The notes under the pieces: generated by a model
Told to the model about the DNA's origin: nothing
Databases searched by the model: none
The model's input: only the letters and a program-made list of their open reading frames with translations
Shown here: in pieces, positions 47,862 through 60,662 of the stretch
Layout: the number at the start of each line of letters is the position of its first letter
Numbering within the stretch: position 1 is the stretch's first letter
Assembly (NCBI GenBank): GCA_028023455.1
Contig: JAQFVV010012395.1
Span: 8,980,498-9,044,497, forward strand
Source of the DNA: Epiperipatus broadwayi
Lineage: Eukaryota > Onychophora > Udeonychophora > Euonychophora > Peripatidae
Direction of reading: 5' to 3'
DNA length: 64,000 nt
Translations under genes and position numbers: made by a program

Positions 47862-50734
47862 GCAAGCAGTATGTCTGTAATTTAATTGAATATGTATAAA
47901 TTACAGATATGTATCAATTTTATAAATATTTCTAATTTAGGAAATATTTTAGTCTAAATTATTTATGTTAATAGTATATATATTATAGATAGGTAAATTC
48001 ATTTTATAGACATTTCTATTTTAAGAAATATTTTAGTTAAATTATTTAGCAACTTTATTATTGTATTAGTGAAATCACATATACTTATCTCCTGTTATTC
48101 TGCATTTATTCTACCGCCTCTGGTTATAAAGTGTTTTCTGCTAATTACAGGGTAATTTTGTCAAAAATAACATTCGATTTTGTAAAACAGATTTAATGTA
48201 GGTCACGCATTTAATCCTAAAACAGTCCTAAAATAGCGTGAATATTGTTTGAAATATATAATGTTTACAACAAGATAAGCAGGGAAAACAGAATCTAAAT
48301 TACTTTGATATCACTAAAATTGTTTGTCTAAATAAAGAAATGAGTTTTTCTGCCAGTGGGAATAATTAAATGTTTGGCTAAAATAAAATGGATTGTTCAG
48401 CTACGCAAAAAAATAACAGGTGTGCAGATTTCAAAAGGTATAAATACTTGAAGTTTTATTAACAAGGAGATCAATCATATATATATTAAGTGAACTATAG
48501 GCCGAATCCATGTCGGTTTCACCTTAAAATGTTCGACGAGTAGAGGCCGTAATTCACTGCCTCTCCTAACAGAGAATGGAGAGATTTGGTCCAATGAAAC
48601 CTAAAGCCATCCAGAAAAAGTAGCCCATGGAAAATCTCTGTTAACTGTGCATCATCATCAAGTGTCAACTTATTATCATCCCAAGCACTTCAAAACCAGC
48701 TGCAATGAAAACAACTAAACAGAAAATTTTCTCAGAGCTCTTGTCTATAAACTGTGACTTTCATTTCTCTATTTTTTAAAAGCTAGCTATTCACTAAATC
48801 TGCTTTCATCAAACACCTTTACTAAAATCTACAAAGAAAATTGTTAAATGCTAAGTCTTGCCTGATTATAGAATGCTAAAACCAGTGTGATTATAAAATT
48901 TAAATTCTCATTTATAATATAAAAATCAAATTCTCCTTTTAATTGTAAAACTCTTAATATAATCTATTTTAAATGTGTAATTTTCTGCGATCTTTTATGC
49001 CTATTTCTAAATCTATTCCATTTATTTTATGATTTTTATCATTTTAATATTATATGTGTATTTAATATGCCAAATGACTTGAAACCACAAGTATTTCTAA
49101 ATATCATTTTAGCTTATTGATTTGCGAAGATAATTTCAAATCTTCCCTATAATTTAATATTAATCAATTGAATCATTATTCTTCATTCCCTCTCCCTGTT
49201 TCGAGATCATATTATGTTACTAATTAAGTTTTGGGTATCAATATTACAATAATAAGTTATCTAGCTATTTTATGTAGTTTGCTTAATTTTAGTTATGAAT
49301 ATAACTATTTATATATATATAACTCATATATCATCGGAACTAGCCACGGAGATATTTTCAAAGTATATTTTAATATTTTATTCGTGATTACCCCACACAT
49401 ATGCTTTATTCTTCTTAGATTTATTTATGTTGAGACACAGAGGATAATATTAAACTAGGTTACTAATTAATTTAGTACCTTAATAGTATATTTAAAATAC
49501 TAAATTTGAGAACTGGATTATATAGATATGCAAATATACGCTATCCAATATTAAGGCATGATAATGTAATGTTATGTGATTGCATTCTATATATGTATAA
49601 GTTGCGGATGTGTCTTTACAAAGTACACAATGTACACTTATTAGCTTGCTGCATGATTTTTGATGATGTGCTGGCAAAGGTCACTCTCATCCACTTTAGT
49701 TCGGATTCAAGCACACTTTTAGAACTAGGGCACAAGGACCTTGATGATTCATAATGCTTATCCAACTACCTGAACTACTAATGTTCTTATTCATGGCAAG
49801 TTGAGCGGTCTTAGGGCAAACCAAGTCTTTAGAGACTGAAACCCTTGAATAATGACCCATTCACATCTTTTTGCTTAATTAATATTTTAATATGTGCCAT
49901 AGAGGATATAAGTAAACCTATCATAAATCAGTTTTCTCTCCCTTTTATATTAAACACTTATCTAGCATTAGTATACATCCTAATCTAGGTTAACATGCTA
50001 ACCTGTGTATCTCTGAGCCTAATTATATGCTCGAATTAACTTTATATTAAATAAACGCCATAGGAGCATTATGATAGTTAGTTATATAGCTTTGGATATA
50101 AAGTTCTGCATGATCTAGTAGACTACAAAAGAGCTAGAAATTTGGCATATTAATTAATATAGGCATGAAATTCCAATACTTTACTACACATTATTAAACA
50201 CTTATAGTAAAATATATAACATGAATCTCAGCAGTTATCTAATGCCTGCGAGCATTATACCTCTTGTTCCCACCATATAATTTGATATGTTTTGATTTAT
50301 TGTTTGCTATTGTTTTATTAAAGTAATAATATTTAAAATTATAACTCGTTTGTATATTTTATTGTCCGTGGATTTATTTTATCCAACTCTATATTTAATT
50401 ACACATACACTGTTTCATATATATATGTAGATCAGCCTGTTAAGTTCTATAATTAATTACTTAGCTATATGTGTATATATCTTATCAAATCAGTGATAAA
50501 TTAGTTAAATTATGAGTCTCTTGTTTTACTGGGGGTGACTGCTGGACCGAGAGTGAATTGATTGTCTGTGTACATTGATGAATGTCATCCATAAGGTAGT
50601 AAATCATTGAGCAGAGGTGAAAGGGTTGAATATTGGTCGGATTCTAGATCACAGCATCTGGATTCGATCAGCCTTAGTGTATTTTGCCTATGTTCTAGAT
50701 TTTATTATGTGGAGGGACAATTCTTACCATTACA
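47702..50734 (+). repeat. 3' LTR, 3033 bp
   Basis: Direct copy of 39969-43260 without the two tandem duplications and with a shorter (AT)n block. It ends AATTCTTACCATTACA at 50734, and beyond an (AT)n tract the same end reappears inverted (TGTAATGGTAAGGA). Several ORFs seen in it are unsupported. Confidence 0.85.
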
Positions 50735-53700
50735 ATATATATATATATATATATATTGTAATGGTAAGGATATATATATATATATATATATTGTTAAAGA
50801 GAAGGATTTAATCTTATATGTTTCTTTTTTATGTCGAAGTGAGAATTAATTTCACGAGTAGCTGGAATAAAAAAGAATATTGTGTTGGCAATAATAAAAC
50901 ATCATTTTGTTATAGTTATTGCAATATAGAGTATAAAATCACTAATGGTTTATGATAAGCTAAAAGTTTTATTCTCAGTTTATCCTTTACAATTATAATA
51001 TTGGCATATTAAATAATTTAGAAATATTTTCACACTCTTATTTGCGCATGTGTGTGTTTGTTTTATGCAATATTTCATCTAATTAATAAATATTAGGTTT
51101 TTATGATTGCTTTTCTCTATTGATTTCGGATATAGTTATATTCCAAAAGAATTAAGGAAGTCAGTAGTCGATCAGTAGTCGATCATATATAGGTGTTTAT
51201 CTGCCAATGTATAACATGGAAATGTATAAAATAGCTATGAGAAAGAAAATTATTTTGATACATTGTATGATTATTGAGGTGGAGAATTTTCTCCCTTAAT
51301 ACATATTTTTCTATTATATAGATTGTCATGGGTAGAATATATTTTAGATTGCATATGTATATGTTAAAGATGATATTTCATGAAGTTAAGTGATGTTTTC
51401 CCATTGTTTTGTGTTGAGGCAAGTCCCACACCAATAATATATCTCAGAGTTTTGGTAGTTTGATATTAGATTTATTAGATAAAGAGCATATTCACTCCCC
51501 ATGTGCTTAGATTCTCTTGAGTATTTATTTTGTATTTTTATAGAAGCATAGCTTTATGGAATTTAGTTGGTGGTAGATAAACAGTCAGATCAGGTTCTTT
51601 GTTGAATATGAAAGTTGATATAATGTGATATTTGTTGGCTGGTAAAGTTAGATCAGGTTCTTGGTTGAATATGAAAGTTGATATAATGTGATATTTGTTG
51701 GCTGGTTTATGACGTTGTCCAAAATAAATAACTTGTTTAATAGTTCTTAAATAAATTGATATGTAAAAATATTGCTTTTTTTATTATTGCATAGGATGTG
51801 ACACACATGTGAAATATAAATAAAATCATGGATATAAAAGTATAATATTGCTAAGTTTATATATTTGAAAATGAACATTATAAAGTATATCATATTAAAT
51901 TTGCCACAAGTTAGAAATCATCAAATCATCGGAATGATTAGTATTTGTTTCTATTTTTATTTTTATATGCATAAAATTGTAGGTATTTAAAGTGATTATG
52001 TAATTAAGATTATTTAAAGTTGCTCTCTTGATAACTAAGTGTATTAATTTGCTGTATTTTAAGAATTGATGGTATATCATCTCAAAGGTGTATATTGTGT
52101 CCCATAATATAATGTATTATTTATTCAGTGTTGCATTTTGATAAAAATATTTAAATAGCCTAGATATTCAAAGTCAGGATATTGAGGTATAATTTGTTTG
52201 ATAATTTACTTTTATCAATGTATCAGTAATAAATTATGTAATATGCAATGGGGATAATTCTAAACTTCAATTAATGGATTTTTTTGTAAATTTTAAAATT
52301 AAGGTAAAAGTCTTATTCTGAACTAATTACATTTAACTAAATATTCTTAAGTGTAAATGAATGCTTTGTTTATTATTCAAAACTGTGTCTTGAGTTGTTC
52401 TCATATGCATTTGAATTCTGGTTTCCACATCTCCACATTTCATACATCTATTACAAAAATAAGTATATTATTTTATGGTTTTGATATTAAATATGCTAAG
52501 GTCTGATAAAATTGTTTCCTAGATCCAAACATTACATAAAATATTTACTACTTGATAGACTTATAAAAAGGTTGCCTAGTTAGTGCATTATTTAGATGAT
52601 GATGTGAGATTAAAAGATACCCTATTTCCTTCATTATCTTATGTGCTAGCCTAGTAAAACATTATTCAATTTATTTCATTATATCATTATAATTTAGAGT
52701 TATAAATTATTGGGTAATATAGTTCTTTAGTCTAACTGTGTTATAGATTCCCTGAGATCTGATTTTATATTCCTAGATTAATATTAATTCAGCTATTTAG
52801 ATTAGGATAGGCTGAACAATAGAGTTATTTAGTGTTATGCTTTTCTATTATGTCAAAGTTGTATTGAGCTAATATAGAGTGTAACTGGATGATGGAAGAG
52901 AAAAAATTGACATTATATTCTGCTAACCTTTATCATTTGGTCAATTAATAAATAAGGTTTATATTTTATTTGATAGCCTATAGTATTTCTTCATTCATTT
53001 ATTTATATTTTATATGTTATGAACCTTTTGTAACCTCCCACTGAGCAAAGCTGTAGGATAAACATGAATAAAAGAGTCTCAGCATTAATTATGAATCAGA
53101 TAAAATGACAAATCATTCTATTCATTAATAGAACTGGTGGTGCCCTGGGCATTTGCTCATATAATGTATGTGAGTGGTGATGTGTGTGGGACGTTACAGT
53201 ATGTTTTCTGGTGTGCCAATGTTTGGGGCATTGATTGGTTAATGATTAGGTAATTTGGCATCTAATGTATTGGTTTGCAATGATGATGATTATAGTTTGT
53301 AATGATGATAAGTAAAGTTCATTTTCTAGTGACCAGCTTGATAGGTTTTGTAAGATATTTTAGTTAATTGAATTATAAAAGTGTGGAGTGTATAGTAATA
53401 GATTTGTAGTGACTAATATGTTGAGTTTGATAAATCATTCCAGCCCATGAAATTATTGTAATGCAGGTTTGATAAGATTATATTTTGGATATGACCAACA
53501 TATTGAAGCAGTCAATGTCTAATCATCATTGAGCTTCATGCTTAACCATCTACACTAACCTCCTATGGGGCCCGCAATTCAGACCCAGCTATAAATATAT
53601 GCTATTCACTCACACACTGTATGTCGAATCATTCTAAAGATGAGTAAAATTAATTTTGTTTAGTAAAAATGAAACAGTAGTTTGAATGATGCGTATATAT

Positions 53701-56700
53701 ATTATGACTAAAGCAATAGTTTTATTGCTATAAAAATCCATTTGCTTAGATATTTGTAATCATTTTTATATCTGTGTATATTCAATGTAACAACAAAGAA
53801 AAATGGGGAAGGCTTGAAATATTGAAATTATCTTTATCACTAGTCAGATCGTTGTCTATAATTAAAACTTATAAATCTTAATTACAATCGAAAAACAAAT
53901 CGTTTATCAGTTTGCAAATCTTTCAAAACAGCTAAAAGGGGTATTTCAAGCCTTATCTATTGAAAATATTTTACTAATTAAATGTTGTTTTTAAAAGGAT
54001 TACAGAGATAAGGGTGGGGTATGAAATTGAATTCTGGGCAGTATGGAAAGATTATAAAAGGAACCAGTGAACAAAAGAGACTTGACTTAGACTTTGAGTT
54101 TTACTTTGTAGTTTACTGTCAGTTTTTAGTCAATTGAGAATTACTTTTAAGAAGCCAACACAAGTTCAGCAAATGGGGCGTGAGTAGCGGAGCCGTCCAC
54201 CTCTCTTTCCTCTCAGAGGACTGTCTACCAGCCGTCAAACTTCCATCTGACTGGCCATATGAAATGACATAGAATTGCCAACCGTCCTGCCTACTGCTAT
54301 GCTGAGATATTCGGTAAAATCCTGTAATTTAGAGCTGCCTTGATACGAACATTCACAGGTGATTTATAATTTGTAGTCAAATTAATTCATAGATCCGTTA
54401 TGATATTCTGCTAATTTTGCTTTTAAACTCTCTCTCTGTAATCTTTTATTAATATCATGTATTTTAACTTACCTTTCACGCTTAATTAAATTATATATAT
54501 ATAAATGTGTGCGATTCCATCAAGATTTTATGTATTTTGTTTAATGTATAAATATGATTTATTTTCTTTAATATGCCAAAAATCGCTAAGTTCGTGAGTC
54601 AAGGGGAAAACAATTGTTTTACTTGGAAAAGGGTGGGCTTTATTTAAAAAAACTTATCAATAAAGTTTTGTTTATATTAAATAGCAATTGCTTGCGAATT
54701 TGGTTTCATTTTAAATTCATGATTCTTAAAGTAACTTAAAAACTTTTACTGTGGATGAATCTTGCTTTAATTTTCTATTTTAAAAAAGATCGTGAACTTT
54801 CAACTTTCATATAATTAATTCATTCCTTTTTGCTGGTGCCTGAAGGGAAAATCCTACCAGTTAATACGTATTTGGGAATCGATTCTGTAAATATAAATGT
54901 TGTTAGTTTAATAATATTGTAAATAGTAACATTATTATTCATTATGATCAGTTAAATGACTCAGAATTGGAAACAGATTATTGCGCAAGAGTTTAGGCAA
55001 TTTCCAAGTTTGAAAATTATATTATAAAATTTATATTCATGTCCAGTAAGGTTGCTGGCATACATTTTCTTTCTGATATTTTATCTTTCCATTTTTTTGA
55101 TTGTTTAATTATTGGGGACATCGAAAGCATGAAACTCCCGTCCTTCTTAACCAGAGACAACGCTCTCTGTTAAATTATAAAGTTTAAGAGGATTATGTGC
55201 TGTGGATGGCAGTACATAATGATCTGAGGTCTCATTCTCAGCCTCTACTTTGATATTGTTCCGCCAGAAATGCGCGGATATATCCACTTTAAGTTTGTTT
55301 CCAAGTATTCCTTTAAATGATAAAATATCCATAATCGCCATGAAGGTCAGATTCCTTTAATGTATGCTAATACCGTTACTTTTGTCTTTAATTTAATCAC
55401 CGTCCACCTAACCTTTAGTAAGTCGCAATGATGTGTTAAAAACAATGTTTCATTTCGTAAAAATACTTTTAGTCCATTGATTTAAACTGCTTTCCTTTAA
55501 AAAAAAGCTTTATCGATTCCCAGAGACGTAAATCAATTTGTATAATTTATTCTCGTAAAGAATGCGCATTGTTTGTTTTTTATATATACTTATTCAAAGG
55601 ACGCTAGGTCCAAACAATGCCTATCAAACATATATAATGATTTCAAGGTTGTAAATAAATGATTGAGACCGTAAATTTATATTTATTTGTCCAAATGATT
55701 AACGTTAAATTATCGTGTATCTTTCTGTAATCCGAATCTGTTCCGATCTTGTAGATTATTTTGTACATCCACATTTTGGCATATTAACCCCGCACAACTT
55801 ATAATACATTCTATAAAATGGTATCTATTAAATAATTGATGTAATGGGGATTTTATAAAACAAATCCTAAGTTTTCAAAATGTATAAAATCACTTCAAGC
55901 GTGAAACAATTTTGTAACATATATATGCGTTTTCTGCATTTATTAAATATATATATTTTCGTGTTAATCCTGGTTTGTGTTGAATTATTAGTTTCTAGTT
56001 AATATTTAGAATTATTTTCTTTAGCTAAGAGCTTAGCATTAATAAATAACTCTGATAATGTAATAACTGGGCTACTCCGTCCTCGATCATCATCATCATT
56101 CTGATCTTATGCTCTACCGCTCTGCTTATGGGCACGGATTTAAAGTCATTTTACTGTGTCATCAGAATTGTTGTTCATTGGGTCAGAGATTCGAAGAATA
56201 GGCAAATAGGTTAGAATTCAGGATTGTTCCAGACCTGTGTATCTCGAGCATGATCGGATTCGAGGTACTTTTGCTTAGGATTTGGAACCTTGTTAAGTGA
56301 GCATACTGTTTTGACCGGTACAATATCCAGTGTGATTAATAAAATTTGTGAAATATTGTTAATGCTGTTATAACATTTAATGCATCTAGTGATCTACCTA
56401 ATGATTATATTTATTACAATTGTTTTGTCTTCAGTATCATGTGAAGGTGAATTGAATGTGCAACATATTTGTAAATGATTGCAGAGTTTTACCTAACTAA
56501 CTCATTAATGTTTGGATCAATATTGTTAGATTATCTATTGCAATAGTTTTGCTATTAAATGTGGAAACCAAATGTCATATGGAACAATACAACTCAGCAT
56601 ATCAGAATCACCTTGGGTATCTTTAAAGGGTAATCTGAGATTTAAATTGTTTGATTGGGGAGGAGGAGTGAGGTTGATATACCTTTTTTTGTTTGTGAAT

Positions 56701-56726
56701 ATTAATAAGTAAAAATATAAAATACA
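50735..56726. other. Intergenic region, no recognised gene
   Basis: AT-rich, with a 67-bp tandem duplication (ATATGAAAGTTGATATAATG units) at about 51587-51710. TATAAAAGG at 54053-54061 is followed by a more GC-rich leader-like block (54160-54330), which looks like a promoter or LTR, and 56060-56300 is also less AT-rich. TGTAACCTCCCACTGAGCAA near 53029 resembles the start of the LTR at 62456 but the similarity soon fades. No full 5' LTR for the following gypsy element was found. Confidence 0.4.
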
Positions 56727-58290
56727 ATGGAAGAGATTAATATATGTGAAGATTTGGGTGGGTCCCAAGAAGTGTCTTCTCCTGAGGTAATTGTGCTGTC
56801 TCCTGATATTGATTCAGGAAACAAAACTGTGAATTTGACAAATAGAGAAGATAGAAAGGCAGAAAATGTCCCATTGGGGGGAGCATATGACTACTCCTAA
56901 TTGATTGATACAATAAATAAAAACTTTAATCAACAAATGTCAGAAATAAAAGATAATTAAGCTAAACAAAAGATAATTAAGCTAAACAGGTGTTAGAAAT
57001 GGAATATAGAATGGAAGCTAGGTCAGCTAAACAAATGTCAGAGATGTTAAAAATAAAATATAATTCAGTTAAACAAATATTAGAAATGAAGGAGATGGAA
57101 TATAGACTAAAAGATAGTTCAGCTAAACAAATGTCAGAAATAAAATCAGAGATGTCAGAAATAAAGGATAGTTCAGCCAAGCAAATATTAGAAATAAAAG
57201 AAATAAAGGATAGATGTTAGAAGCCAAACATATAAGTTAGAAATGATGGAAGTAAACATTAAGAATCAACTGCAGCAACTTAGAGTAGACAATAAAAATT
57301 CAGTGCTCCAGCTTAAGGAAGAAATCCATGAAAATTTTACCAAAACAGAAATGATGATCGTAAATAAAGTGCAAGAATATCAGATCTTATATAGCAAGTA
57401 CACTAGCGAATGCACCCTTGAGATTAAACAGAAACTTGAAATATTTGAAAAAAATTAGGAAGTGTCAGAAAAAGTTTAGAAGAACACCAAAGCAAAAGTG
57501 TAGATAGTACCTTAAGGACAGATTAGTGAATGTCAAAACCAGATAAAGAATTTAAGCTTAAAAGTAGAAGCACAGAAGTTAGATCCAGGTATGGCTAATC
57601 AAGATATGATTGACCAGGTTAGCCAGATCAGTAGAAGAACAGACAATCTAGAGATAGAAGATGAGGATGTATGAACCATGGTAATTAGATTAGGTGAAGC
57701 AAATGAAGGATACCAGAATTTGAAAGTAGAGATAGACAGTGTAAAGAGTGTGGTAGAGAGGCAAGTTTTTTCAGATAATGCTGAAGATAGGTTTAGAGGT
57801 GAGTTGAGTTATGAGTTGAAGAACTACCAGACAAGGTTAGAGAAATATGTCCAAGACATTATTAGGTCAAAGGCAGCATCCAAAGTTTGAGGTAAGACAG
57901 CTATGTGCTGCAGAGTTGGATGTCACTGAAGCCAAGGAAGTGTGCCATGGCCATGTGAATCAATATTCTTTAGGATCTGTAGAGGAGGGTGAACATAGTA
58001 GGGTAGATTTGCAGAAATCAGCATCCGAGAGAGAAAAGACTTGCTGTGAGAAAGATTTGCATGATTCCATGGCCCTTAAGTTACTAACCATTAAATCTTT
58101 TAAAGGGGAATACTTAGAAAACCCTTATGAGTTCTTGCAAAGTTTAAACAAGTTATTTCTACTTTGTCTCTTGTCAGAAATAAAGAAAATTGCCATTGCC
58201 AGTAACCATCAATATTCATTTTCTAAAGATTGGTGGAAGCCCTAGTTTGAAAAACCCAGTACCTATGGAGATTTCAAGATCTATTATTAA
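56727..58290 (+). pseudogene. Gypsy element 2 gag, N-terminal and capsid region
   Basis: The frame opens at ATG 56727 (MEEINICEDLGGSQEVSSPE) and runs to a stop at about 56899, after which the frame is broken. It then encodes tandem coiled-coil units of the SSAKQMSEIK type (56990-57220), more helix (57243-57890), and a capsid-like domain at about 58070-58245 (FKGEYLENPYEFLQSLNKLF, ASNHQ, SKDWWKP) equivalent to 30226-30420. The coiled-coil gag structural protein would form virus-like particles around the element RNA. At least five stops or shifts are seen, and a Penelope-like fragment interrupts it at 58291. Confidence 0.75.
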
Positions 58291-58486
58291 TATCAATAAT
58301 TATGCACTTAAAATGCTCGTTAAAGAAGTTATATATATTATTAAATTTATTTAAAGCTTAGCACTTTCAAAGCTCTATGGCTTCATAATCATAGCTGTGT
58401 GCAGTTTATAGTGATGAGGGGGGTATTCAAATTTATGTTAATTAGATGTTTTGGTATTTTGTATAAAATATTGTTTGAATTAGTTT
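58291..58486. mobile_element. Penelope-like 3' tail inserted in gag
   Basis: Nearly collinear with 26613-26806 (GCTCGTTAAAGAAGTTATAT, then TTAAAGCTTAGCACTTTCAA, then CTTCATAATCATAGCTGTGT). Only the tail is present, so 5' truncation occurred before the nuclease. The end motif GCGCTTTC has become GCACTTTC. Confidence 0.8.
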
Positions 58487-58499
58487 ATTAAATAGTTTT

Positions 58500-59048
58500 T
58501 GGGAAAAGGACAGGCAAGACAACTTAAAGTGCAAAATCTCCCAGGAAAGATATAATCACTATAAGGGTAGCTAAACTCAATTTTTCAGAAAACAGGCTGT
58601 AAAGTTGAATACCCTCACTGCCTACCTATTATACGAACAACAAATAGTTTGTATAATGCGTCACAACCTACCTTGCCATGTAGATCAGGTTTTAATAGCT
58701 TCAGATAGGCAAAAAATTTAGGAGGTTGTTGATGTATTAGATTCCATTGAAATCAGTGATAAAGTGAGTGATAGCAAGACCAGAGTCAATAGGGAATTAC
58801 TTACCTCTGTAAATAGTATGAATATACAAGGTAGATTTCCATGGTATCAAAGTAGGCTAGTTAGAAGCAGAAGTAGATACAGGCCCAAGTACCAAATAAG
58901 AGGCAGGCCTTATTATAATCCTTGCTCTATTATAAGGAGGAATGATGATGGTATTCAACCATCCACTAGTGGCACACAAACTACTCATAAAAAGGGTGTT
59001 ATCAGTGTTAAGGATGATATAGCATTAAACTACATAGGACATCAATGA
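58500..59048 (+). pseudogene. Gypsy element 2 gag C-terminal part (basic, nucleocapsid-like)
   Basis: Resumes gag after the inserted fragment. The frame 58764-59048 ends in a basic Arg-rich stretch (RLVRSRSRYRPKYQIRGRPY, then NPCSIIRRNDDG), which fits an RNA-binding nucleocapsid region. No intact CCHC knuckle is visible; a decayed one may lie at 59030-59080. Its TGA (59046-59048) overlaps the ATG of the following protease frame as ATGA, suggesting coupled or frameshifted expression in the ancestral element. Confidence 0.65.
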
Positions 59049-59800
59049 AACGTTCCTCACTTTGGGGCTCTATTCATAGAGATCTGGGGAACACAATATA
59101 TTGGCTGGTGAGCAATCTTGATTTTGACATTGAGCACTGGGAAACTGAGAAGTTAATTGAACCTCCTATTTTATATAATGGCCCTATGATCAAAATTACC
59201 ATGTCAAGGTTAACCATCAATGCCTTGGTAGACAAAGGAAGTCAGGCCTCATTGGTATCTATAGTTGTATATCAGAAAGGCATACAAGTTACTGAATCCT
59301 TACCAATTTTACCATTGAAATCCTTGCATGTGACCCTAGCCAATGGAAAGAAAGTAAAGTTATCCAATAAGCAGATTTTCATTACATTTAAAATTAATAA
59401 TTTAGATATTGAACATATATTTTTGATCATGCTCAGCCTGATTCATGAAGTTATAATTGGCTCAGACTTCATGACTCTTAACAATTGTGCTATTAATTAT
59501 AGTAATCATAATTTTATATATGGGGAGGAGATTTTCCCTCTCTTGAGAAATTATGTTAATCAGGACAGTCACTTAATGGCTATGCTCGAGACATCAGTTG
59601 ATGTAAATATCCAAATTAAGTTAAATGGTTTGAGTATCATAGGCACAGACTACTATGGACCATTTTTTCAACTGTTGTCTCAGTATAGATTTATTTTCTC
59701 TAAGATACCTGGCATAATCAAGAGATATGTTCATAGGATTAAACTAAAGGACAATGAACCATTCCAGAGGTGCACATACCCAATTTCCTACCAATACTAG
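59045..59800 (+). pseudogene. Gypsy element 2 protease and start of RT
   Basis: A 251-codon frame from ATG 59045. Residues 58-70 read INALVDKGSQASL, the retropepsin active-site block normally of the form DTGS/DSGS, here DKGS, so the catalytic-site neighbour is changed. The second landmark IIGSDF lies at residues 137-142. The end (residues 210-250) is the lead-in to RT (FIFSKIPGIIKRYVHRIKL). It terminates at a TAG in QY*AEVQQQIQ, from which RT continues in the same frame for a short distance and then after a frameshift. Confidence 0.8.
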
Positions 59801-60662
59801 GCAGAGGTCCAACAACAGATCCAGAAGATGATTGATTGGCAGATCATCAAACTTGGCCCCTCACCTTGTTAACCCCCTAGTTGTCATGAAAAAGAAGAAT
59901 GATTACCTCCATGTCTGCTTAGATGCATGTATTTTAAATCAACATACTATCTCTGAATGTGACATTCCATTGCCAGTTCAGGAATTGCTGCTTGAGTTTT
60001 GGGGGAGGAGCGTATTTTCAATGTTAGATCTAACTGCAAGCTACTGGCAAATTCCCTTACATCCAGAGGGTCAAAAATATATGGCCTTTTGTCATCAAGG
60101 ACATTCATATTTGTTTCAAAGGATGCCATTTGGCTTGATAAACAGTGGGGCAGGTGTGATCAGATGTTTGAATGTGGTCTTTTCCCAGAAACTTAAGGAT
60201 TTGATAGTTATTTATGTTGATGACATTGTGATAGCCTCTGATAATTTGCTCCAACATATAGATCATCTGAATTTATTCTTCTCTGAATGTTTCATGTACA
60301 ATGTTAAGATTAATCTGGAAAAATGTACATTGTCTGCTAAAGAAATCTCTTTTCTTGGCCATTTGATTGGTAGTCAAGGAATCAAACCTCATCCAGACAA
60401 AATAGCTGCTATCGAGAAATTCCCTACTCCAAAAACTAAACAACACTTGAGGTCATTTTTGGTACTATGCAACTATTACCATCATTTTTACAAGAACTTT
60501 TCTTATGATACCCTCCATTTGTTCATATTGTTAAAGAAGAGTGAACCTTGGGTTTGGACCATAGACCATGACAAGGGATTCCAGGCTATTAAGAATAACT
60601 TTTTAGAGACAGTCATTCTTGCTTACCCTGACTTTGATAGGGAGTTTTTATCTCCAGACTGA
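59801..60662 (+). pseudogene. Gypsy element 2 reverse transcriptase
   Basis: Copies element RNA into DNA. From 59801 the frame first reads AEVQQQIQKMIDWQIIKLG, shifts near 59865, and then is open to 60662. In the frame counted from 59832, LDLTASYWQIPL is at residues 65-76, MPFGLINS at 98-105, the catalytic YVDD at 128-131 and FLGHLIG at 174-180, all Ty3/gypsy RT blocks. The active-site aspartates are kept. The start codon of this frame is TTG, so it is a piece of a polyprotein and not an independent gene. The preceding stop, the frameshift and the terminal frameshift at about 60640 inactivate it. Confidence 0.85.

Larger units (their letters stand above)
39969..50734 (+). mobile_element. LTR retroelement (Ty3/gypsy) with giant ~3-kb LTRs, LARD-like
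   Basis: Direct repeats at 39969-43260 and 47702-50734 begin TGAAA(TG/CA)GTCAG and end TTACA, so both have TG...CA termini. The second copy is preceded by a purine-rich AAGTAAGTTTGGGGA (47686-47700), a fitting polypurine tract. Four-base ATAT flanks are present on both sides (39965-39968 and 50735-50738), as used by several gypsy-type elements, although AT-rich context weakens this. The internal part has a long leader, one open gag-like ORF and a short pol remnant. The total is 10.8 kb, of which nearly 6.3 kb is LTR. Confidence 0.82.

Noticed and set aside
39969-50734. Simple segmental duplication explaining the 3-kb repeats
   Set aside because: TG...CA termini, the purine tract before the second copy, matching ATAT flanks and gag-pol remnants between them fit LTRs better.
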